Virus record (IMG/VR): IMGVR_UViG_3300042398_000195
Location: 1 to 37,568 of that record
Origin: a virus
Reading direction: 5' to 3' (one strand)
DNA: 37,568 nt
Under the pieces are notes generated by a model that searched no databases, was not told the origin of the DNA, and worked only from the letters and a program-made list of their open reading frames with translations. This document shows positions 1 through 8,200 of this stretch, in pieces. The translations under genes were made by a program, and so were the position numbers. The stretch's first letter is position 1. Each line of letters begins with the position of its first letter.

Positions 1-162
1 TATGTACTGCAATCATGTTTATCACTTGGACTTGAACAGCCGTGGATGGCAAACGACCAACACGGATTATGTTCAGAGAAGTGGTGCCCTTACTGGTCAA
101 TCTGTAAAGGCGCTCATCTAAGTGATATCGACAACAACCTTTTGGAGGTTAACAATGGATAA
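1..162 (+). CDS. PD-(D/E)XK exonuclease, Cas4/RecB-like (C-terminal fragment)
   Basis: The reading frame is open from the left edge of the window and ends at TAA 160-162, giving the last 53 residues. A cysteine cluster is visible (C24, C29 and C35 of the fragment, in CSEKWCPYWSICKG). This is the kind of C-terminal cluster that holds an iron-sulphur centre in Cas4/AddB-type PD-(D/E)XK exonucleases. The nuclease core lies outside the window, so the assignment rests on the Cys pattern and on the position in front of a helicase, primase and resolvase. The probable role is DNA end processing or recombination. The last codons overlap the next start (ATG 155) with GGAGG at 144-148 inside this gene, indicating coupled translation. 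A different Cys-containing protein is possible. Confidence 0.6.
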   Translation, partial: YVLQSCLSLGLEQPWMANDQHGLCSEKWCPYWSICKGAHLSDIDNNLLEVNNG

Positions 163-544
163 GGACAAATCAATCATCACGCAGGTCGCTGCAAAGATTG
201 CATCCGAACTGACAACGAACAACGCAAGCATTGCACAGTTCGCTGACAACTTCGATGCAGTAACCGAACTGTTGATGAACGCAATCTACAAGGGTGCACC
301 AGCGCCATCAGATGAGCAGTTGATTACAACAGCATTCCCACAAGCAACAGGTCAGGACTTCACAGTCCGCATCAAGAACGACCAGCAAGGTCCAATCCCA
401 TCGTGGCTTGTGTCCGCTTGTCAGCGTGACGGTGTAACCGAAGTGTACGACAATCGTGCAGACCTCGCAGCCAATCCAAAGCGTCCATGGTTCAAAGCCG
501 TGAACGACAAGGAAAAGGCTTACTGGCCACCAAAGGGAGCCTGA
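155..544 (+). CDS. hypothetical protein of the replication operon
   Basis: This is a 129-residue acidic protein that I do not recognise. The ATG at 155 is preferred over an in-frame GTG at 122 because it has a GGAGG Shine-Dalgarno sequence at 144-148 and overlaps the upstream stop. The N-terminal 45 residues look helical. The C-terminus carries a basic/aromatic stretch (NPKRPWFKA near 108-116, then AYWPPKG at the very end) that could contact DNA or a partner protein. No Cys, membrane segment or catalytic motif is visible. It lies between an exonuclease and the replicative helicase with a one-base gap to the helicase TTG start, so a replication accessory role such as ssDNA binding or helicase loading is a reasonable guess only. 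Confidence 0.75.
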   Translation: MDKDKSIITQVAAKIASELTTNNASIAQFADNFDAVTELLMNAIYKGAPAPSDEQLITTAFPQATGQDFTVRIKNDQQGPIPSWLVSACQRDGVTEVYDNRADLAANPKRPWFKAVNDKEKAYWPPKGA

Positions 545-545
545 T

Positions 546-1601
546 TTGAGACTCTCGCTTGATGACATCAAAGCGGGATGGGACAACGTGGGGGCCAGTG
601 CTAATGCGCTGGCTCCCATTTCGTCTTTGTCTCGTGAATACAAACACTATGTGCCACTCACAGAAGCAGCCCACTCATTCGTGCGCTGGGCACAATCACC
701 CGAGGAACGAGTCTATCTAGGTATCGAACCATTGGACAACGAGATGCGTGGCATCGCCCCCGGCGAACTAGCCATGATGCTCGGCTACAGCCACGGTGGT
801 AAAACACTGGTTCTGTTGCACACACTTCGTAATAACCGTGACAAGAAAGTAGCGTTGTTCATTCCTGATGAACCTAAGACGCTGGTACTTACCAAGTTGG
901 TTTGTATGCACCACAATATTGATGCCCGCATTCTTGAACAACGAGTAGCCGAAGACGACAAGGGAGCCATCGACCTGTTGCGTCAAACAGCAGAAGAAGA
1001 CTTCCCTAACCTTGCTGTGTTCGACCAGCCACTTGTGCCCGCTGATATGGAGCGAGCCTACGGCGAGGTGTGCGACGTGTGGGGAGCCAAGCCTGACCTG
1101 ATGGTGGTTGACTATCTTGAACTGGTAGAAGCAGGAGAGATGGTACCTGAGAAGGCTGGCTACCTCAAAGGCTTCGGCAGGAGACACGACATCCCAATGC
1201 TCGTGTTGCATCAGACCTCACGCTCAAGCGGTGCCGAAGGACGCAAACTAACAATGTCCTCAGGTGCCTACGGCGGTGAGCAACAAGCAACATCCATCAT
1301 CGGTGTACGACGCAAGAAGTACGAAATCATGGCAGAGATAAACGACCTGCGAGAAAAGCTTGACCGCAACCACAGCGAGAAAGCACAAGAACGCATGGAG
1401 TCCCTCATCTATGACCAGCGCATCCACGAATACACAGTCACACTAAGTCTTCTCAAAAACAAGAGACCAGGCGGTACACTGGTAGACGACGTTGACTTTG
1501 AGCTAGATATCAAGACAGGCCGACTATGGGAACTGAAGCATGGTGAACTGCCCGACCAGTATCTGCGGAGGGCACAATGGCAACAGCCCGAGTTGGGATA
1601 A
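546..1601 (+). CDS. DnaB-like replicative helicase (RecA-fold core)
   Basis: A 351-residue P-loop ATPase expected to unwind DNA at the phage fork as a ring. Walker A is GYSHGGKT (80-87), Walker B is LMVVDY (185-190), and a sensor-like VLHQTSR follows at 220-226. SSGAYGGEQQATSIIGVRRKK (from about 238) has the layout of the DnaB H4/nucleotide-sensing region, though the loop sequence is unusual. The protein is shorter than bacterial DnaB (about 450 residues): there is no recognisable N-terminal primase-binding domain, only about 60 residues before the ATPase core. The start is TTG at 546, two bases after the previous stop, with a GGGAG ribosome site at 534-538. It overlaps the primase gene by 25 bases, so helicase and primase are co-translated. 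Confidence 0.85.
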   Translation: MRLSLDDIKAGWDNVGASANALAPISSLSREYKHYVPLTEAAHSFVRWAQSPEERVYLGIEPLDNEMRGIAPGELAMMLGYSHGGKTLVLLHTLRNNRDKKVALFIPDEPKTLVLTKLVCMHHNIDARILEQRVAEDDKGAIDLLRQTAEEDFPNLAVFDQPLVPADMERAYGEVCDVWGAKPDLMVVDYLELVEAGEMVPEKAGYLKGFGRRHDIPMLVLHQTSRSSGAEGRKLTMSSGAYGGEQQATSIIGVRRKKYEIMAEINDLREKLDRNHSEKAQERMESLIYDQRIHEYTVTLSLLKNKRPGGTLVDDVDFELDIKTGRLWELKHGELPDQYLRRAQWQQPELG

Positions 1602-2509
1602 CCCCATATCTAGTTGACACATTTACCACACTCTTCCGTGGACGTGCAGACGTATACGGAGCATGGGGCGGGGGCTGTGTTCGCAAACCACTGACACCCG
1701 ATACGTTCATGGGTCACCTACAAGGTGATGAACTCATCGGTGTTTACCCACTGGTGCCATACAAAGCCAGTTGGTTTTGTGTGTGGGGATGCACAGACAT
1801 CGACGTCGACGACCTAGACGCTGCACGTAATCTGCAGATGGCGTTCGCCGTCAAAGATATCAAAGCATGGGTTGAGAAGACACGCAAGGGATATCACATT
1901 TGGGTATTCGCAGACAGCCTAGTGCCAGCTGCGACAATGCGCAGAGCATTCCTAGCAGCCCACCAAGCAATCAACTATCCAGCAAAAGAAGTAAACCCAA
2001 AGCAGGAGTCAGCCGGTACTGGATACGGCAACTACGTACGCCTGCCTTACCCAAACGCATACGAAGGAAGATTAGATGAAAGAATCATACTGGACGAAGA
2101 AGACAAGCCAATGGGGTTGCACAGTTTCTTGTCCGAAGCACTGCAACACAGAACAACCCTCGAGCACCTCGAAGGAATCGCCACACTCTATGTACCCCCA
2201 CAAAGGGTCCACGCCGTTCAAGAAGGAGTCACAGAAGACGTCCGTGTCCTACTCAGAAGGGCAGGAGCAATCCCCTACGTCATCTGGAGAGACGGACCCC
2301 TTGAAGGGACAGACCGTTCTTCAACTCTCTTTAGACTTGCATGTAAACTCAGGGACAACAGCCTTACTGCTGGAGAAGCTCTTTCTATTCTTAGGTCTGC
2401 AGACGGGCGTTGGGGTAAGTTCTATCTCCGTTCGGACGGTGAACAAGAACTAATCAAAATCATTGAACGGTCATACAACATAGTATTCGGAGCACAACCT
2501 AATGAATAG
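1577..2509 (+). CDS. DNA primase, archaeo-eukaryotic primase (AEP) type
   Basis: A 310-residue primase-like protein. The AEP signature is visible in order: an acidic metal-binding motif TDIDVDD (73-79), a KGYHIWVF strand (104-111, equivalent to the (S/K)GxH motif), then EVNPKQ (138-143) and GYGNYVRLPYP (149-159). The last two are typical of AEPs related to the TOTE/herpes-primase-like group. The C-terminal third (about 215-310) is helical and is probably the helicase-interacting or accessory region. It would make RNA or DNA primers for the adjacent helicase. An AEP beside a DnaB-type helicase replaces the DnaG-type primase expected in a bacterial system. The start ATG 1577 lies inside the helicase gene, and the end overlaps the RusA gene by 8 bases. 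Confidence 0.8.
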   Translation: MATARVGITPYLVDTFTTLFRGRADVYGAWGGGCVRKPLTPDTFMGHLQGDELIGVYPLVPYKASWFCVWGCTDIDVDDLDAARNLQMAFAVKDIKAWVEKTRKGYHIWVFADSLVPAATMRRAFLAAHQAINYPAKEVNPKQESAGTGYGNYVRLPYPNAYEGRLDERIILDEEDKPMGLHSFLSEALQHRTTLEHLEGIATLYVPPQRVHAVQEGVTEDVRVLLRRAGAIPYVIWRDGPLEGTDRSSTLFRLACKLRDNSLTAGEALSILRSADGRWGKFYLRSDGEQELIKIIERSYNIVFGAQPNE

Positions 2510-2843
2510 GAAACACACCCAAACCTTTAGGTTCAAACCGAAAGTAAAACAACGACCAAGACTCGGCAGGCGAGGGCGGGTGTTTACACCCGTCCAAACC
2601 TTGGAGTTTGAACGGCTAGTGAACGAGGCGTACGATGGTTTCTGCGCAGAGAAACCAGTCGCCCTGTCCATTAGTCTGTACAAGGATAAGTTTACGGTGA
2701 CCGTCACAGAGTATGATACACTTGAGCCTAGCCCACTACGGGGCGACATTGACAACTATGCGAAGTCAATCCTAGACGGGCTTAACGGTGTGGCATACAC
2801 AGACGACAAGCTTGTATACAAACTACAGGTAACCAAACGATGA
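2502..2843 (+). CDS. rusA: RusA-like Holliday junction resolvase
   Basis: A 113-residue endonuclease of the RusA family, which cleaves four-way DNA junctions as a homodimer with Mg2+. The diagnostic block is RGDIDNYAKSILDGLNG (80-96) followed by AYTDDKLVYKLQVTK (98-112). The acidic metal ligands are D82, D84 and D101/D102, and K88 sits at the conserved lysine position. The N-terminal PRLGRRGRVFTP (19-30) matches the family's basic entry. The length is close to the usual 110-140, and the protein stops almost directly after the final family strand. The 8-base overlap with the primase gene and the ATGA overlap with the next gene show strict coupling. It probably resolves recombination or replication intermediates before packaging. 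Confidence 0.88.
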   Translation: MNRKHTQTFRFKPKVKQRPRLGRRGRVFTPVQTLEFERLVNEAYDGFCAEKPVALSISLYKDKFTVTVTEYDTLEPSPLRGDIDNYAKSILDGLNGVAYTDDKLVYKLQVTKR

Positions 2844-3301
2844 CAAAGAACTCAGACTGGGATATCCCAGCAAGCAAATTTAACTTTCAAAAGGATTTAG
2901 CATATGGCCAACAAGGAGAAAAACTCGTACAATCGTTTCTTGACTCGCTCAGCGACGGAGCGTTTGAAGTCAAAACAGACCGCTACAGGAATGGCAGGAT
3001 GGCAGTCGAGGTTGAACAAAACCCTTTCCGCAAAACAGACGAAGAAGGAAACCAAGTTTGGAACCCCTCCGGAATAAATGTAACTAAAGCAAAATGGTGG
3101 GTATATGTATACACACTAGATGGTACGGGCGGTGCGTTCATTGTCGTATCAGTGAAGCGACTCAAGAAGTACATCCGCAAAAACAAAAAGAATCTGAAGA
3201 TGATGGACTTTGCACGACGCTCAAGCAACCCAGCACGAGGATGGATTATAGAACCCGACCAAGTGATGAGCATGATGTACAGCGAACTATATGATGAATG
3301 A
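2840..3301 (+). CDS. PD-(D/E)XK-like phage nuclease (putative)
   Basis: A 153-residue protein with the layout of small phage PD-(D/E)XK proteins: helix with E27 (GQQGEKLV, 23-30), strand FEVKTDR (42-48), strand MAVEVEQ (54-60), then SGINVTKAKWWVYVY (77-91). The last stretch matches the SGI..T.A..W pattern seen in that group. A basic patch RLKKYIRKNKKN (107-118) could bind DNA. A nuclease role in recombination or host DNA breakdown follows from the fold assignment, but the exact catalytic triad cannot be fixed by eye. ATG 2840 overlaps the RusA stop (ATGA). The stop overlaps the next gene's start (ATGATGAATGA at 3291-3301). Confidence 0.65.
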   Translation: MTKNSDWDIPASKFNFQKDLAYGQQGEKLVQSFLDSLSDGAFEVKTDRYRNGRMAVEVEQNPFRKTDEEGNQVWNPSGINVTKAKWWVYVYTLDGTGGAFIVVSVKRLKKYIRKNKKNLKMMDFARRSSNPARGWIIEPDQVMSMMYSELYDE

Positions 3302-4115
3302 GTTCAGACCCGCAAGAACAACAGCCGACCGCAGTCCCGATACGGACATGGAAGCCCTGATGCAAACCAAACCATTTGAAGAACCACCAACCTCCAACGA
3401 GGAACTACTGGTGCTACGGGAAGCCGTAGCATCAATAGTAGACGACCTAGAACCACGAGACCTGTGGATAATCAACGCATGTATAAGCGAAGGCAAATCT
3501 TTACAGAAGATTGCCGACGAACTAAGCATGACCAAAACACACGTATGGCGCCTGCGTAATCAGGCGTTCGAAAAATTAAAGGTAGCAATGTCAACAGACA
3601 CAACAATCCGTAAAGCAATCCGACTAGCAGACACATGGGAACAATCAGCCATGCAATGGGTGATGTACATGGCAGGTGTAGACAACACAGAACGCATCGA
3701 CATTGAACGCATGCGCTCCTACATCACAGCCCTAGAGGCAGTGTATAGGACCGAGCGTGAGATAATGGTAAAGCAAGAAACCTTCACCGACATCGCCATC
3801 GCAGCAATCAACGAGATGCGCATGATGGAGATTTGGGACACAGGAGAAATGGTTGCCACCTTGTGCCGTAAGCAACACGACTATGGTCATGGCAATATTA
3901 ACCGCTTCGGAATGTATGGGGTAATCGTTCGCCTCAGCGACAAGATTGAACGTTTAGAAAACTTAAAAAATAAAAACACAAAAGCATTCCACGAGTCAAC
4001 CAATGATACACTTATGGATATCGTTGGATACTGCGTGATTGCTCTAATGATACTGGACGATACTTTCAATCTTGAATTAGGAGACTACGATGGAAACACC
4101 GGAACCCACGAATAA
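3291..4115 (+). CDS. HTH (sigma region 4-like) fused to Nmad1/DUF1599-type domain
   Basis: A 274-residue two-part protein. Residues 41-98 look like sigma-70 region 4 or a LuxR-like helix-turn-helix (GKSLQKIADELSMTKTHVWR at 68-87, then AFEKLK). No region 2 is present, so it is not a full sigma factor. Residues about 185-260 carry QHDYGHGNINRFGMYGVIVR with LSDKIERLENL and DTLMDIVGYCVIALMIL, the pattern of DUF1599, also called nucleotide modification associated domain 1. Domains of this type are found in phage loci with modified DNA bases or nucleotide metabolism. The fusion could be a regulator that senses or handles nucleotides. The start is ATG 3291 or the adjacent ATG 3294. The gene overlaps its upstream neighbour by 11 bases and its downstream neighbour by 26 bases. 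Confidence 0.72.
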   Translation: MMNEFRPARTTADRSPDTDMEALMQTKPFEEPPTSNEELLVLREAVASIVDDLEPRDLWIINACISEGKSLQKIADELSMTKTHVWRLRNQAFEKLKVAMSTDTTIRKAIRLADTWEQSAMQWVMYMAGVDNTERIDIERMRSYITALEAVYRTEREIMVKQETFTDIAIAAINEMRMMEIWDTGEMVATLCRKQHDYGHGNINRFGMYGVIVRLSDKIERLENLKNKNTKAFHESTNDTLMDIVGYCVIALMILDDTFNLELGDYDGNTGTHE

Positions 4116-4275
4116 AACCGAACAACCAATCGACCAATACTGGGTCGTATCAAATATCTTTGCTTTGATTGCATTCCTTGAAGATAAGTTCGGACCAACA
4201 TCTGTAGAACAGATTGTTGCAGCAGCCACAACTATTGAAGAGGCAATGCGTAAGGAGTCCGAAGGTACGGAATGA
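4090..4275 (+). CDS. small hypothetical protein
   Basis: A 61-residue acidic protein that I do not recognise. It starts inside the end of the HTH-Nmad1 gene with TAGGAGA at 4078-4084 as ribosome site, and its TGA stop overlaps the next ATG (ATGA at 4272-4275). The middle (WVVSNIFALIAFLEDKFG, about residues 18-35) is an amphipathic/hydrophobic helix rather than a clear membrane span. The second half (SVEQIVAAATTIEEAMRKE) is also helical. The tight overlap on both sides is the main reason to accept it as a gene. Confidence 0.65.
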   Translation: METPEPTNKTEQPIDQYWVVSNIFALIAFLEDKFGPTSVEQIVAAATTIEEAMRKESEGTE

Positions 4276-4451
4276 TACGAACTCAGTTCACGGTCGCCTT
4301 TCACACACCCGTGAGCGTCCAAGAACTGTACGAAGTCCTGGCCCGACACTACGGACTGCAACACGTAGAGTTGGGTCAGGGTCTTCTAGTTAACGGACTA
4401 CCGCAAGATTGGATTGTGATAGCTAATGAGCGACAAAGACGATTGGATTAA
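4272..4451 (+). CDS. small hypothetical protein (59 aa)
   Basis: ATG 4272 to TAA 4449-4451 encodes 59 residues starting MIRTQFTVAFHTPVSVQEL and ending with a basic NERQRRLD. It is accepted because its start overlaps the upstream stop as ATGA and its end overlaps the next gene's start (4426), the same coupling used throughout this operon. The alternating hydrophobic pattern in the first half (FTVAFHTPVSVQELYEVLARHYG) suggests a small alpha/beta fold. I see no motif that tells its function. Confidence 0.5.
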   Translation: MIRTQFTVAFHTPVSVQELYEVLARHYGLQHVELGQGLLVNGLPQDWIVIANERQRRLD

Positions 4452-4704
4452 AAACTTTCTACCACCCGAAGACGTAGCGGATATTGAATCCAAAGCCAAA
4501 CGGATTGTAGAACAACATGGAACCTTCTACGAGATGAGCGTCATGATGTCACAAGAAGACATGATAGATGCAGTACGTGCAGGCTACGGCATGCGACTAG
4601 CAGACCGAGACTCATGGCTCGTAGGAATCGGAGTATTAATGAGCCTTCTAGGAACTATGGAAGCAGCATTAAAAAACGATAAGATAAATATTTGGGAAGA
4701 ATGA
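4426..4704 (+). CDS. small hypothetical protein, last gene of left plus-strand operon
   Basis: A 92-residue acidic, Met-rich, mostly helical protein (MSDKDDWIKNFLPPEDVADI..., with SWLVGIGVLMSLLGTME around residues 65-82 as a hydrophobic helix). I do not recognise it. It overlaps the upstream 59-residue gene by 26 bases and is followed within 5 bases by a strong hairpin terminator, so it closes the operon. The hydrophobic helix could be a weak membrane anchor or a buried packing helix. Confidence 0.65.
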   Translation: MSDKDDWIKNFLPPEDVADIESKAKRIVEQHGTFYEMSVMMSQEDMIDAVRAGYGMRLADRDSWLVGIGVLMSLLGTMEAALKNDKINIWEE

Positions 4705-4708
4705 GAAC

Positions 4709-4728
4709 GGCCACCCTTCGGGGTGGCC
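4709..4728. terminator. hairpin terminator between convergent operons
   Basis: An 8-bp perfect stem GGCCACCC (4709-4716) and GGGTGGCC (4721-4728) is closed by a very stable TTCG tetraloop. On the plus strand it is followed by TTTCTGCGTTT, a T-rich run typical of intrinsic termination. It lies in the 35-base gap between the last plus-strand replication gene (stop 4704) and the convergent M15 endolysin (stop at 4740). It probably stops plus-strand transcription and, by its symmetric stem, also late minus-strand transcription. Confidence 0.88.
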
Positions 4729-4739
4729 TTTCTGCGTTT

Positions 4740-5261
4740 CTAGGCATCAACTTTTTGCCAATGCCACGCTTCAAACTCGGGATTCTTTTTACCATTCGGC
4801 AACGTAGGTTTGCCCTGCAAATAAAAACCATACGTCGGAGCGTGCATGTCAAGCCATGCGTACACCTTCGGGTTCGTCACGTCGATATCAATCGCCAAAC
4901 CATAACCATGATTAGACGAACCAGGAGTCGCTGCTGGCGACATTCCTTTCTTTAGATACCACACACGACCATCAAACTTACGAGTGACCTGAGGAACACG
5001 ACCAGTGTCCTTGAGGCTGTATCTGCTCATAAACAAATCATGCTGACTCTTGTATGAACGATAGGAACCAACAGACCTAAGAGTGATGCCACACGACAAC
5101 GCATGCTTATACATCTCGTTGAAAGACTTAGCAGCCGGACGGTACAACCATCCACCAGCCTTACACTTGCCCATAAGGCGTGCAGGAAGCTTCCCGCTAG
5201 GGATGCGGCTAAGCGCCTCAGGAACTACCAGTCGCTTGGTGGGATAATTTAACTTAGCCAT
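4740..5261 (-). CDS. endolysin, M15/VanY-type D-Ala-D-Ala peptidase
   Basis: A 173-residue zinc peptidase of the M15B (VanY/D,D-carboxypeptidase) type, which cuts peptide cross-links of peptidoglycan and so would lyse the host. The zinc motif is SSNHGYGLAIDID (115-127) with H118 and D125 as ligands, and EAWHWQ (164-169) supplies the catalytic Glu and third ligand H167. The SVGSYRSYKSQ segment (63-73) matches the substrate-binding strand of the family. No signal peptide or cell-wall-binding domain is present, so export would need a holin. It is the last gene of the late minus-strand operon, coupled to the giant virion gene by a TAATG overlap. The candidate holins lie 22 kb upstream in transcription order, beside the portal gene. 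Confidence 0.88.
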   Translation of the reverse strand: MAKLNYPTKRLVVPEALSRIPSGKLPARLMGKCKAGGWLYRPAAKSFNEMYKHALSCGITLRSVGSYRSYKSQHDLFMSRYSLKDTGRVPQVTRKFDGRVWYLKKGMSPAATPGSSNHGYGLAIDIDVTNPKVYAWLDMHAPTYGFYLQGKPTLPNGKKNPEFEAWHWQKVDA

Positions 5262-8200
5262 TACTTGGCCTCCTCAATATTTTTCTGTCGTTGTTGCATG
5301 CGTTGGAGTTCAGCCAAACGGCGGAACCTCTCAGCATCTTGCATGTCGGGAGAAACACTAGATACAGGTACACCCATGAATCCAGCAAAAGCATTCTGAA
5401 CCTTGCTTGGGTCACCCTCTCCTGACGGGAACATACGCTCGGCACGACCCAACAGTGGGTTCATAGATGTAAGGGCATACAAAGCCTTCTTACGGATTAC
5501 AGCATTGCCGTTAGAGTCACGTTCTATTTGACCCGCTGCTTCAAGAGCAGGAATCAACGGCTTAAGCATACCGCCAACAGGAACCCACTCGTCCTTGAAC
5601 TGCTGTCCTGTGTAAGCGTTTGTGTTCATAACCATTTCCAAAGGAACACGAATACCTGGGTTAACCATCGCAAGAAGTTTGCGAGGGTTCTGCAAGTCCT
5701 GCCACTGCTGGTCAACACGGCTGAACGGAAGGTCAGGGCTCAGGTAGTTACCGCCACCAAGATTAAGCGCACCAGCCTGAAGCATTGACAAAGGAGTCAC
5801 TTCTCCCTCTTCATTTGGTGTAGTGAAGTTGTTCTTAAACTTCATGTACATCAAATAAGGCTTAGGGTTAGTCCACCGGTTAACAACCTGCAAAGGCATG
5901 TTACGGCTCATCCAAGTCCAAAACGGAATGATGTCACGCATTGACTCGTCAAGAATTGACTTCTCTGAATAGTCAATCAAGTAACGACGTGTACGGTTAA
6001 ACGTTTGGTCAGCGTCAAATCCCTTAACAAGGGAGTCATACGCCAACATGAAACGTGCAGAACCTTCAACCTTTTGACCAGTCTTGCGTGAGATTCTAAT
6101 AGCAGCGTTGTCAGTAATCATATTACCTTGACGTGCAAAACCAGCAAGAGCATCATCAGCCTGAGTATTTCCAAGACCAGCAACCGTCTGAGCAGCGATA
6201 CGTGCATTAGCCTGCTGTGCCTGCGGAAGAGTGTTGACCCATTCTTCAATGGTCTTTCCATTCTTGAAAGCGTCATCCATTAAACGCCACAAACGGAAAC
6301 CCTCTTGCATGTTGCCAATATCTGCACCAGCAGAGAATATTGAAAAGATGTTGCTGATACTGTTACGAACATGGAACCCAGGGCTGAGCGTGGCATACGA
6401 ACGGAAGAACCCCGTGTAGCCCCTCATCATCCTAGACAAGTCAGTGATAACTCCGGGTTGACTCATACGTGAAAGATTCTGAATCAAATCAATAGCTTCC
6501 TTGTTTCCGTAGATACCAGGCAAACCTTCAGACTTCAAACTCTTCTTACCATCAAGAAGACCAGCCTGCTTAGCAGCCTTCTTCCACTCCTTAGCCATCG
6601 GCTCAATAACTGCAGACTGCCACTCTCCTGCGCTAGCAAGAATTATGCGGTCCATAGTTTCACGCTTAGCAAAGTCAAGGTAAATCAAGTCAGCATCAGC
6701 CTGTGCTGCTGCTGCCCAAGCTTTATAGACAGGATTGTCAGGCTCTTGACCAAGCTTTGTAAACACAGGCTTGTTGGCCCTCATCCACTCACGGTAAGCA
6801 TCACGTGTACGAGACATTTCTTCAGGGGTGGCCTTACCGCCACGCATCTTCTTCAAAATCTTATCACCAACATCTTGAGGCATGTCATTAATCAGTGCAT
6901 CAATCTCGTTAAGTTGTGATTCAAAGTCATCGACAATACCACGACGATTATAAATCTCATTCCAAAAACCATCGACATCGCCAAAGCGAGTGAGTATCTG
7001 TGTCTGCAGGTCTGCACGCTTTGTTTTAACAGCGTCAACAACAACCTCGACACTTTCCTTATACCTGATACGGCTCTCCCAAGCGTTAACCGCTTCCTTA
7101 ACACGAGCAGCCTTACCGCTAGCCCACTCCGCAGATTCGGCCTTTGCCCTATCACGAGCAATCTTAGCTGCGTTGTAGTCGCCAAGAATAGTTACAGCGT
7201 CTGTGTAAGATTCTTCCAGTGCGTTGTTTCCATCGCCCTTGACAACAAACGGACCGTCAGGTACGGATTGTTTTTCAAGCTGGTCAGCAAACGTACGAGC
7301 CTGCTCAGGAGTTCTTGGAATCGGAAGCTCCGCTTCCGTTCCATCAGCCATTGTAGCGAGCACACGCTTGCCTGTGTTCTTCTCAAGTTCATCAGCACCA
7401 CTACGGGCAATAGACGCAACATTGTCACGCTGTGCGAGAACATCCGCAACAGCGCCAGCACGCTCATCAGAAAGCTGACGAATCTGATTAAGAATATCCT
7501 CATGATGCTTAGTCATAAGTTCAACAGACTCATTTAAATGTCCATGAAGCTGTACAAAAACATTGTTCTCAAGCTGTTGCATACGCTTAAGATGCAAAGC
7601 CTCAGGGCTCTTATTCCAAACACTCATCAAACCAGCACGACGAGAAGCAACCTCATCTGCACGAGCAATAATAGGAGGTCTAGAATCACGTGGCTGGTAA
7701 GACCTAAGACCCTCGGCAAAAGGACCAGCCTTACTCTCAACGTAATACCTAAAGCTAGGATGTGTACCATCAGACACACGAGCAATGCCATCAGCGTCAA
7801 ACACAGGCTTAGAACCAGGACGTGCCCAGCGACCAGTACGAGCCTCAATACCATGAACAAGAACACGCATCTTTTCAAGAGCCGCATTGTTAACCGCAGG
7901 GTCAAGAGCATCACGCCTCAACATCAACTCATCCATAGAGCGACGTGTTGTTTCAATCTCAGCAATGATATCATCAACCATCGCCTGTGAACGCTCAACA
8001 TTCAACTCCATAGGAGCGTTAGATGCCTGCTCAACTCTGCGTAGCCATTCAGCCTTAAGCTTACCAAGGCGCATCAAGTCTGTGCGATGCTGACGAATCT
8101 CGATGTTAACATCGTTAATCAAATCAGGGGCAGTATTACGTGTCGTGTTCTCCAAGAACAACGACTTCCACTCAGCCTCAGAGAAAGTAATCTTCTCACC

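Noticed and set aside
3291-3600. Phage sigma factor
   Set aside because: Only a region 4-like HTH is visible, without region 2, and the rest is an Nmad1-type domain.
7538-7990. Plus-strand frames of up to about 150 residues inside the giant gene
   Set aside because: They are antisense shadows of the long minus-strand frame, with basic, Thr/Asn-rich random-like composition and no coupling.
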